Source: Paracidovorax citrulli (lineage in GTDB: Bacteria > Pseudomonadota > Gammaproteobacteria > Burkholderiales > Burkholderiaceae_C). From it: a DNA stretch of 64,000 nt. The position numbers were made by a program, and so were the translations under genes. Shown here piece by piece: positions 26,088 to 32,749 of this stretch. The DNA is taken from contig NZ_FNEY01000005.1 in the NCBI RefSeq assembly GCF_900100305.1, positions 144,778-208,777 of the forward strand. The letters run 5' to 3'. Positions within the stretch are counted from its first letter, which is position 1; each line of letters opens with the position of its first letter. The notes under the pieces were generated by a model. That model was not told where the DNA came from. It saw only the letters and a program-made list of their open reading frames with translations, and searched no databases.

Positions 26088-28073
26088 TCACTCGAATTTG
26101 TGGGTCAGCACCACGGATTCGCCCCGCCGCACCTGCACCATCCGGGTGACCGTTTGCGATGCCGGATTGGAAAGCTCGATGCGGTGGAAGCCCTCCGACA
26201 GGGTCAACTGGGTCAGAGGCGGCGTGGTACCGACGGGAACCCGGTCCACGGTGACGTTGCCCCATGGCATGACACGCAGGATCACCCTGCCGGTGTTTTC
26301 CGCCTCGCGGCCGGCCGTCCGCGGGGACCGCGCGGAATCCTCCGCGGCAGGCACCGAAGCAGCCGGTGCCGGGCCCGCATGCGCCGCCGATGCCGCAGGA
26401 AGGGCCGCCGCCGCGGGTGCGCTGGCGCGCGACGCCGGCTCCGCCGGCGGCAACGCCGCGGACGCCACCACGGCAGGTGCAGAGGCTGCGGCATCCTGGG
26501 CCGCGGGAACGGCCGTCGCCTGCAGCGAACGCGCGGTCAGCTGGGTCAGGGCCTCTTCGGCCTGCATTCGATGGGCACCGTTCGGGAACGCGCTCAGATA
26601 GGCCTGCACGGATTCCACGGTATTGATGCGGGAAGCCAGCTCCCACTGGCTCGCCTCCTGCACAGCCATCCGCTCGCGCGCTGCCGCCTCGCTGGATGCC
26701 TGCACCGTCCACCACACGCCACCGACCAGCAGCAGCGCCAGCACCGCCAGCAACGGCACGAGCCAGGCAGGTCGCCCGGACTTCGAAGGCACCGGAACGG
26801 ACGCCGCCACGGCAGGCGCAGCGGCTCTGGCGCCAGCGGAGGACGCGGCTGCCGCCCGGGAGGCCGGCTTTTCGCCACGGTGGCCGCCGTCGCCGTGCAT
26901 CTCCGACGCGACGGCGGCAGCGGACGGCTCCATCCTCGAAGGCGGGATGTCCTGCAGCGGCATCGGCTGCGTGGGTTGCAGGAAGGCGTCATCCTCGGCC
27001 ACGCGGCGTTCCGCGCCGGCGCCGTGGGCACCGGCAGGGGCCAAATGCGAAGGGATCATGGAAGCCACGGCCTCCACGGGGCGCAGCGCCGGAGAGGTTG
27101 CGGATGCCTCGGGCACCGGCTCCGACGCCCGGACCGCCACCTCCGCACCGGCGGCCGCCGCGGAAGCATGCGGCCAGGAAATGGTCACGGTCTTGAGACC
27201 CAGCAACTGCCGCAGCTCGGCAATGCCCTGCGGCCGGTCCTGCGGCTTGACCGCGAGCGCGCTCTGCACACCGTGCAGGAAACGCGCGCTGAACCCCGGG
27301 CAGTTCTCCGGCGTGAGCCGGGCCAGCGGATCGTTGATCATCCGCGCGACCGACGTCGCGGGAGGACGCCCGGTGATCGCCTGGTAGAGCACCGCACCCA
27401 GCTGATAGATATCGGTCCACGCCCCCTGGGGCATCGCACCGTCGTCCACGTACTGCTCTATGGGCGCGAAGCCGGGCTTGAGCACCATGGTCAGCGCCTG
27501 GGTCATATCGCCGATGATGCGCCGCGCCGCGCCGAAATCCAGCAGCACCGGCATGCCCGATTCCTGCAGGAAGATGTTGTCCGGCGCGATGTCGCGGTGA
27601 TAGCAGTCTGCCGCGTGGAGCATCTCCAGCACGTCGAGGATGGGCACCAGCACCGCCGACAGCCAGGCCTCGTCCACCGTGTGCTGCTGTGCCAGGAAGG
27701 AGCGGAAGGTCTGCCCCTCGTAATACTGCATGACCATGTAGGCCGTGCCGTTGGCCTCGAAGAACCGGTACACATGCACCAGCGCCGGATGGGAAAACTT
27801 GGCCAGGAGCCGCGCCTCGTTGATGAAGCTGCGCAGTCCCGCGTCGAAAGCGCCGCGGTGCTGGGACCGCACATGCACCTCGTTGCCATCCTTGCGGCCG
27901 GCCAGGGTGGCGGGCATGTACTCCTTGATCGCCACGATGCGGTCAAGGCTCAGGTCGCGCGCCTTGTAGACGATGCCGAACCCCCCCTCGCCCACGACAT
28001 CGTTCAGCCGGTACTCCCCGACTTGCACGCCGGGGCCCAGGCAGTTCGCGGAGCCACTGAATTCCTTGTCCAT
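26088..28073 (-). CDS. ppkA: T6SS-associated Ser/Thr protein kinase PpkA
   Basis: A 661-residue membrane kinase. The catalytic domain (about residues 20-290) has the glycine loop GEGGFGIVY, VAIKEYMP with the ATP lysine, the catalytic loop YHRDIAPDN and LLDFGAAR. A Pro/Ala-rich stretch leads to one transmembrane helix near 437-458 (WLVPLLAVLALLLVGGVWW). The periplasmic part ends in a PEGA-like beta domain (about 600-661). PpkA-type kinases dimerise on envelope signals and phosphorylate the FHA protein. It is the first gene of the minus-strand T6SS operon, 570 bases from divergent hcp, with tssQ about 106 bases downstream. Confidence 0.93.
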   Translation of the reverse strand: MDKEFSGSANCLGPGVQVGEYRLNDVVGEGGFGIVYKARDLSLDRIVAIKEYMPATLAGRKDGNEVHVRSQHRGAFDAGLRSFINEARLLAKFSHPALVHVYRFFEANGTAYMVMQYYEGQTFRSFLAQQHTVDEAWLSAVLVPILDVLEMLHAADCYHRDIAPDNIFLQESGMPVLLDFGAARRIIGDMTQALTMVLKPGFAPIEQYVDDGAMPQGAWTDIYQLGAVLYQAITGRPPATSVARMINDPLARLTPENCPGFSARFLHGVQSALAVKPQDRPQGIAELRQLLGLKTVTISWPHASAAAAGAEVAVRASEPVPEASATSPALRPVEAVASMIPSHLAPAGAHGAGAERRVAEDDAFLQPTQPMPLQDIPPSRMEPSAAAVASEMHGDGGHRGEKPASRAAAASSAGARAAAPAVAASVPVPSKSGRPAWLVPLLAVLALLLVGGVWWTVQASSEAAARERMAVQEASQWELASRINTVESVQAYLSAFPNGAHRMQAEEALTQLTARSLQATAVPAAQDAAASAPAVVASAALPPAEPASRASAPAAAALPAASAAHAGPAPAASVPAAEDSARSPRTAGREAENTGRVILRVMPWGNVTVDRVPVGTTPPLTQLTLSEGFHRIELSNPASQTVTRMVQVRRGESVVLTHKFE

Positions 28074-28641
28074 GAGTTCACGCTTCCAAGCACCGCTGCG
28101 GGCGGCGCGAACGTCGCCGGCCGCCGGGCAGGGCCCCGCCGCGAAATCCCGTCTCCTGCATGTCGAGCACCAAAGTCAAGGCATCACTCCCAGCCGGCTG
28201 TTTCTAGTCTGTATGGAGATGGCGGAAAAGTGTATCGCCCGCCGCCGTCTCGTTGACCCCGCCAGGCACCGGGAAAGCGGGGCTCTACGGGGGACCGGCA
28301 AGTGTAACGGGAACATGTGACACGCCCCTGCCATCCCGGTCCCCGTCGAACAAAAAGACAAATTGTTTCTTTTGTTTCCTGAAACTAAACAATGTTGAAA
28401 ATTGGAGTATTTTCAAACGAACCGCCCCTCCCTATCATCGGCGGCGCAACTAGGCACCCGAAGAAGCATGCCTGATCGCCTCGCGCAGCCCCTGGGAGGG
28501 GGGATGCTCCAGGCGAATATGGTCAGGGCTCTTTGGCGAAAGGCCCCGTTCGTGAGGAACAGGCCACCGCGATGCGAGCGGGTCGGTTCCATTTTTATCT
28601 TTCAAAGCGCGTACGCGCAGTCCATCAAAAGGAAGCATTCC
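28074..28641. other. Divergent intergenic region between ppkA and hcp
   Basis: These 568 bases hold no convincing protein gene. A short minus-strand frame at 28450-28638 has no supporting feature. The segment 28350-28425 is markedly AT-rich compared with the surroundings and contains nested inverted repeats. A perfect 12-base palindrome GCGCGTACGCGC lies at 28607-28618, just before the hcp ribosome binding site. Promoters for the T6SS operon and for hcp must lie here. Confidence 0.6.
28362..28416. promoter_or_regulatory. Nested palindromes in AT-rich hcp/ppkA control region
   Basis: Three inverted repeats are packed together. ATTGTTT and AAACAAT lie at 28362-28368 and 28387-28393. Inside them is GTTTC-CT-GAAAC at 28374-28385. 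Then comes TTGAAAAT-TGGAGT-ATTTTCAA at 28395-28416, with perfect 8-base arms. They are probable binding sites for a dimeric regulator and/or H-NS-type silencing; the regulator is not known. Confidence 0.5.
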
Positions 28642-29124
28642 ATGTCCGTCGATATGTTCATGAAGGTTGAAGGTGCCAGCGGCGAATCACAAGACGCCAA
28701 CCACAAGAGCTGGACCGACATCCGCTCCTTCACCTGGGGCGCGACGCAACCCAACTCGATGGCCACGGGCAGCGGCGCCGGCGCCGGCAAGGTCACTTTC
28801 CACGACCTGAACGTCGTGGCCAAGATCGACAAGGCCTACCCGGCCGTGCTCAAGCACTGCTCCTCCGGCAAGCACCTGGGTCAGGTGGAGATCTCGATGT
28901 GCAAGGCCGGCGGCACGCAGATCGAATTCAGCAAGATCACGCTCACCGACGTGCTGGTCACGAGCGTCACCGTCAGCGGCACCGACGGCAGCGATGCCGT
29001 CCTGGTGAATTACGCATTCCAGGCCGCCAAAATCAAGACCCAATACTGGGAACAGACGAACCAGGGCGGCAAGGGTGCAGAAAGCTCGGCCGGCTGGAAC
29101 ATCAAGGAAAACAAAGAAGCCTGA
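28642..29124 (+). CDS. hcp: T6SS tube protein Hcp (TssD)
   Basis: A 160-residue Hcp1-type protein, the normal length. It begins MSVDMFMKVEGASGES and contains HKSWTDIRSFTWGATQP and DLNVVAKIDKAYPAVLKHC, typical of the family. Hexameric rings stack into the inner tube, are pushed out on contraction, and can carry small effectors in their lumen. The ATG has an AAGGAAG ribosome binding site; upstream in-frame codons lack one. It is transcribed divergently from the rest of the locus and has its own strong terminator, fitting its much higher expression. Confidence 0.98.
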   Translation: MSVDMFMKVEGASGESQDANHKSWTDIRSFTWGATQPNSMATGSGAGAGKVTFHDLNVVAKIDKAYPAVLKHCSSGKHLGQVEISMCKAGGTQIEFSKITLTDVLVTSVTVSGTDGSDAVLVNYAFQAAKIKTQYWEQTNQGGKGAESSAGWNIKENKEA

Positions 29125-29136
29125 TTCTTCGCTTCG

Positions 29137-29174
29137 CAAAAGCCGGAGCCTTCACAAAGGCTCCGGCTTTTTTC
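29137..29174 (+). terminator. Rho-independent terminator of hcp
   Basis: A long stem AAAGCCGGAGCCTT / AAGGCTCCGGCTTT with a short loop (CACA) is followed by a T-run, 13 bases after the hcp stop. It is one of the clearest terminators in the window. Confidence 0.93.
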
Positions 29175-29389
29175 ATGCAATGCATAAATAAATTGCATGC
29201 ATTCTCACTGGAACCACCTGCCTGCCATTCGGGGCGGCGCGGCAGTCGGCAGGCCAGTGTTCGGCGTATTCGCCGATCCCCGTTATTCGCAGAGTTATCT
29301 CCCGGCGCCCTGCCGTACCGGCCGATTGCGCATGCGCGGCAAATCGCGCGCTTCCACGAATACGCGGCGGCTGATTACCTTCCAAAGGG
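29175..29389. other. Gene-free segment between hcp terminator and muramidase remnant
   Basis: About 215 bases with no frame I can support on either strand. It is slightly less GC-rich than its neighbours. It may be a further decayed part of the effector gene whose remnant follows, but I see no recognisable motif. Confidence 0.4.
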
Positions 29390-29648
29390 CCCCTTCTGCC
29401 AGAACAAATCGACCACGCCTTCCTGAGCGCCCTGGAAGGCGGCCCGCAGACGACCGGCTACGTACCGGCGGAGAAAGTCAGCAAGAGCCGCGCGAAGATC
29501 GCGACCGGGTCGATCTCGGCCAGAGGTCCGAGAACGACCTGAAAAACCTCGGCCTCGCCAGCCCTTTCGCCAAGCTCAAACCCTACCTGACGTCCAAAGG
29601 CCTACCCGGCACGGCAAGGAAGCCGCACTGCCGGAGAAAATCAAATGA
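29390..29648 (+). pseudogene. Frameshifted remnant of a pesticin/T4-lysozyme-type muramidase (probable T6SS effector)
   Basis: Three reading frames must be joined to read this fragment. The first (from 29402) gives FLSALEGGPQTTGYVPAEKV and then IATG. After about 29510 the next frame gives DLGQRSENDLKNLGL and AKLKPYL. A third frame near 29607 gives GKEAALPEKIK and ends in a TGA overlapping the ATG of the next gene. Together they resemble the core of pesticin-like lysozymes: LEG (catalytic Glu), TTGYVP (Thr) and GFDLG (Asp, the site of the apparent one-base loss). No start codon or secretion domain is intact. Homology is inferred from motif order and not from a search. The position behind hcp and before an exported protein gene supports an effector origin. 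Confidence 0.62.
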
Positions 29649-30313
29649 AACGATGGATCGTCCTGGCGGCCGCGGCGCTGGCTGCCGGCACCCTGCAGGC
29701 TGCCGGGGCCCCCGCCCCCACCGTGCGCGTCGCCAACCCGGAACTGCTGGCCGCGCTGCAGAACCCCGAGGCAGCCCTTCAGGCCGCGCGCACGCCGCTC
29801 GCATTCGACAACGGCGAGTCGGCCCGCAACTGCCGCGAATATGCGGAGCTGCTGCCGAAGAGCCGCCCCGTCGAGTCGGAACGCAACTTCGAGATCCGCG
29901 GCGAATACCTGCTGTGCGACGCCCTGCACCTGGTGGCCGGCAAGCCCTTCGCCGCGGAGAAGGCCGGGGTCGCCGCGCGCCGGGCCAGAACGCTCCATGA
30001 CAGGCTCGATGTGCGGACGTTCCCGTCATCGCTGCGCAACCGCGCCGATGCGAAGCGCCATACGGTCAAGACGGTGCTTCCCGGAGCCTCGCATGCCCAA
30101 GGCGCCGTCGTCGCGGTCGAGACGCCGGACCAGCGCTTCCGGCTGGAAGTGGTGGCCACCGTCGCCCCGGGCAAAGGCCGGAAGCCGGAGTGGATCGTCT
30201 GGGTGTCGGACGAATCGAAAACCGGCACCTACCGGGGTTACAGCACCCTCGTCGTGCAACCGCCCCGGAACAAGTCCGGGGCCTACACCGCCGCAGACGC
30301 TTCACGCCCCTGA
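29645..30313 (+). CDS. Exported protein of unknown function, putative orphan periplasmic immunity protein
   Basis: A 222-residue protein with a clean Sec signal peptide (MKRWIVLAAAALAAGTLQAAG). The mature part has two cysteines (NCREYAEL, YLLCDALH) that could form a disulphide, and a basic C-terminal half. I recognise no named domain. The ATG overlaps the last stop of the degraded muramidase frame (ATGA), the usual layout of an effector-immunity pair. A peptidoglycan-cutting T6SS effector acts in the periplasm, so its immunity protein should be exported, as this one is. The reading frame is intact although the effector is not. The immunity role is inferred. Confidence 0.72.
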   Translation: MKRWIVLAAAALAAGTLQAAGAPAPTVRVANPELLAALQNPEAALQAARTPLAFDNGESARNCREYAELLPKSRPVESERNFEIRGEYLLCDALHLVAGKPFAAEKAGVAARRARTLHDRLDVRTFPSSLRNRADAKRHTVKTVLPGASHAQGAVVAVETPDQRFRLEVVATVAPGKGRKPEWIVWVSDESKTGTYRGYSTLVVQPPRNKSGAYTAADASRP

Positions 30314-30399
30314 GCGGCATCGCCCGCCATGCCTGCGGAGCGCGCCGGCAGGTAGGGAAGGCGGCGCAGGCTCCACCCGACGGTGCCGCGCCTGCCGGG

Positions 30400-31401
30400 T
30401 CACATCGCCACGGCCCGGGCCACCATCCGCAGCCAGTCGAAGCCCCCCAGCACCGGCCGGCGCACGAGGCTGTCGCCGCGCAGGGCTTCGACCTTGTCGA
30501 GAATGCGCAGCCCGCCCTGCACCACGAGGCGCAGCTCCCAACCGATGCGGCCGGGCAGTTGGTGCACGAGCGGGGCGCCCTCCTCCATTAGCGCCCGTGC
30601 CCACGCCGCGTTGTCGGCCACCAGGGCACGCGCCCGCGGATCGGTCGGCTGACGCTGCAGCAGCGCGCGGTCGATGCCGAAGCGCGCCAGATCGGCATCG
30701 GTGAGGTAATGCCGTCCGCGGGGCAGGTCCACGCTGAAGTCCTGCCAGAAATTGATGAGCTGCAGCGCGGTGCAGATCGCATCGCTGCGGGCCAGCGCCC
30801 GGGCATCGCCGATGCCGTAGAGGTGCAGCAACAGCCGCCCCACCGGGTTGGCGGACCGCCGGCAGTAGTCGAGCAGTTCATCCCGATGCGCATAGGTGAG
30901 GCCGGCCGACGTCCGCACGATGTCCTGGGTGAAAGCGCTCAACAGGTCCGCCAGCAGCGGGACGGGAAGCGCGTGTGCACGGATCGCCCTCTGGAGCGGG
31001 CCGAACACCGCCGCCCACCGCGCTCCGGGTGGGTGGCCCGCGGCGATGCGGTGCAGTTCCGTGGTGTATTCCGCCAGTACCTCCAGCCGCTCTGCAGGCG
31101 TGTCATCGCCCTCGTCCGCGATGTCGTCGGCCGTGCGGGCAAAGCCGTAGATCGCGGCGATCGGCTCGCGCAGTGCCGGTGGGCACAGCCAGGACGCCAC
31201 CGGAAAATTCTCGTAATGCGTGACGGGCTGCGCGCGCCATTCCGCATCCCCTTCCGGGGGGCGCGACGACGCCGCCGGTTGGAAGCCTTCCGGTACCCGC
31301 GTGGCGGGCGGGGTGGCGGGCAGGTTGGGCGCTGCAGGCGGTTCAGGCGCTGCCGCCTCGGGAATGTCTGCGTCGCGGCGCGTGGAATGTGGCGTGGTCA
31401 C
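30400..31401 (-). CDS. hpnC: Squalene pathway enzyme HpnC (hydroxysqualene synthase)
   Basis: A protein of about 333 residues of the squalene/phytoene synthase fold. The first Asp-rich motif is in TADDIADEGDD and the second in FWQDFSVDLPRGRHYL. HpnC converts presqualene diphosphate, made by HpnD, to hydroxysqualene, which HpnE reduces to squalene for hopanoids. There is no ATG at the N-terminus: a GTG at 31401 or one at 31437 (12 codons longer) are the candidates. I prefer the inner one, because the outer leaves only 48 bases to the divergent efflux operon. About 60 Pro/Ala-rich residues precede the catalytic domain (HYENFPVASWL), an unusual extension. hpnD-hpnE lie 11 kb away. Confidence 0.9.
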   Translation of the reverse strand: MTTPHSTRRDADIPEAAAPEPPAAPNLPATPPATRVPEGFQPAASSRPPEGDAEWRAQPVTHYENFPVASWLCPPALREPIAAIYGFARTADDIADEGDDTPAERLEVLAEYTTELHRIAAGHPPGARWAAVFGPLQRAIRAHALPVPLLADLLSAFTQDIVRTSAGLTYAHRDELLDYCRRSANPVGRLLLHLYGIGDARALARSDAICTALQLINFWQDFSVDLPRGRHYLTDADLARFGIDRALLQRQPTDPRARALVADNAAWARALMEEGAPLVHQLPGRIGWELRLVVQGGLRILDKVEALRGDSLVRRPVLGGFDWLRMVARAVAM

Positions 31402-31439
31402 CCGGCGATTGTCGCTTGACGCTGCCGAGGCTTTCACCT

Positions 31440-31466
31440 AGATTACTAACCAGTCAGTCATTAACC
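31440..31466. promoter_or_regulatory. TetR-type operator-like sequence between hpnC and the RND efflux operon
   Basis: The segment TTACTAACCAGTCAGTCATTAA is AT-rich compared with the flanks. It contains the AACCAGTCAGT type of sequence often seen in TetR/AcrR-family operators, including a CAGTCAGTCA repeat. It lies just upstream of the efflux operon start. No tetR gene is seen nearby, so any regulator would act from elsewhere. Confidence 0.4.
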
Positions 31467-31485
31467 GCCCTCCTCGGGAACCACC

Positions 31486-32742
31486 ATGCCGCTTTCCGCG
31501 CAGCCCCGGACTTCCAGGCGCACCCGCCCCCTCCAGCCCCTCCGTGGGGCTTTTTCGTGGCAGCCCGTGCTCAGCCGGCAGTGGGCCATGATCGCCTCCG
31601 TCGCGGCGGTCCTGGCACTCGGGGCCTGTTCCCGAAAGGAGCCGCCGCCGGAGCCCGTGCGCTCGGTCAAGCTGCTCACCGTCGGCACGTCGTCGCTCCA
31701 CACGCATGCGGAATATGCCGGCGAAGTGCGCGCCCGCATCGAATCGCGCCTGGGCTTCCGCGTGGCGGGCAAGATCGTCCAGCGGCAGGCGGAACTCGGA
31801 CAGCGCGTGCAGGCCGGCCAGGTGCTGGCGCAGATCGATCCGCGCGACTACCAGCTGTCCGCGGACGCGGCGCGTGCCCAGGTGGCATCGGCGCAGACCC
31901 AGCGGGATCTGGCGGCGGCGGATTACCAGCGCTTTTCCGCGCTCAAGGCGCAGAACTTCATCAGCGGCGCCGAGCTCGACCGGCGCTCGGCCACGCTGAA
32001 GGCCGCCGAAGCCTCGCTCGAACAGGCCCGGGCCCAGGCGGCCTCGCAGAGCAACCAGACGCAGTACACGCGGCTCGTGGCCGATGCCGCCGGCGTGGTC
32101 ACCGGCATCGACGCCGAGCCCGGCCAGGTGGTCGCGGCCGGCACGCCGGTCGTGCGGATCGCCCAGGACGGGCCGCGCGACGTGGTGTTCTCGGTGCCCG
32201 AAGACCGGCTCGCCCGCGTGCGCCCTGGGCAGGCCGTGACCGTCCGCACTTGGTCGGGAGGCGGCGCGCTGCCGGGCCGGGTGCGCGAAGTGGCCGCGAG
32301 TGCCGATCCGGTCACGCGCACCTTCCTGGCCAAGGTCGCCATCGAATCCGACACGCCCCCGCCCCTGGGCGCCACCGCCTACGTGACGCCCGACGGGGCC
32401 GCGCAGCAAGGGCCGCAGGCCATCAAGCTGCCGACGAGCGCGCTGCGCCAGGAAGGCGCGCAGACCGCCGTCTGGGTCTACGAGCCAGCCAGCGGCACGG
32501 TGCGCTCGCAGGCCGTGCAGATCGCGAGCGCCGACGGCAACGAGGTGGTGGTGGGCAGCGGCCTTGCGCCGGGCATGCAGGTGGTGGCTGCCGGCGTGCA
32601 CGTGCTCTCTCCGGGGCAGAAGGTGCTGGTCTACCAGCCGCGCGCGTCCCGTGGCGGCGAGGCTCCGGCCACCACGCCCGTTTCCGCACCGGTTCCGGCC
32701 GCATCCGGCGCCGCGCCCGCGGCCTCCGCCACCGCACGCTGA
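31486..32742 (+). CDS. RND efflux periplasmic adaptor (membrane fusion) lipoprotein
   Basis: A 418-residue adaptor of the HlyD/AcrA type. The signal ends in lipobox ALGAC (cysteine near residue 48). The barrel-sandwich half reads GFRVAGKIVQRQAELGQRVQ, a coiled-coil hairpin covers about 120-185, and the second lipoyl half has ADAAGVVTGIDAEPGQVV. The start is uncertain: the given ATG puts 34 unusual basic residues before the signal, while an ATG at 31588 would place the signal at the very start. The adaptor links the inner-membrane pump to an outer-membrane channel, not encoded here. The pump gene starts seven bases after this stop. Confidence 0.9.
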   Translation: MPLSAQPRTSRRTRPLQPLRGAFSWQPVLSRQWAMIASVAAVLALGACSRKEPPPEPVRSVKLLTVGTSSLHTHAEYAGEVRARIESRLGFRVAGKIVQRQAELGQRVQAGQVLAQIDPRDYQLSADAARAQVASAQTQRDLAAADYQRFSALKAQNFISGAELDRRSATLKAAEASLEQARAQAASQSNQTQYTRLVADAAGVVTGIDAEPGQVVAAGTPVVRIAQDGPRDVVFSVPEDRLARVRPGQAVTVRTWSGGGALPGRVREVAASADPVTRTFLAKVAIESDTPPPLGATAYVTPDGAAQQGPQAIKLPTSALRQEGAQTAVWVYEPASGTVRSQAVQIASADGNEVVVGSGLAPGMQVVAAGVHVLSPGQKVLVYQPRASRGGEAPATTPVSAPVPAASGAAPAASATAR

Positions 32743-32749
32743 GGCCCCC

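Noticed and set aside
28450..28638. Small minus-strand frame in the ppkA-hcp gap
   Set aside because: No ribosome binding site, no homology I recognise, and it covers the expected hcp leader; more likely control-region sequence.
29173..29385. Small minus-strand frame behind hcp
   Set aside because: No start signal or recognisable domain; lies in a region that appears to be decaying.
28074..30313. Possible genomic island boundary at hcp with insertion sequences or attachment sites
   Set aside because: No transposase, terminal inverted repeats, target duplications or integrase were found; the base shift is confined to short intergenic patches.
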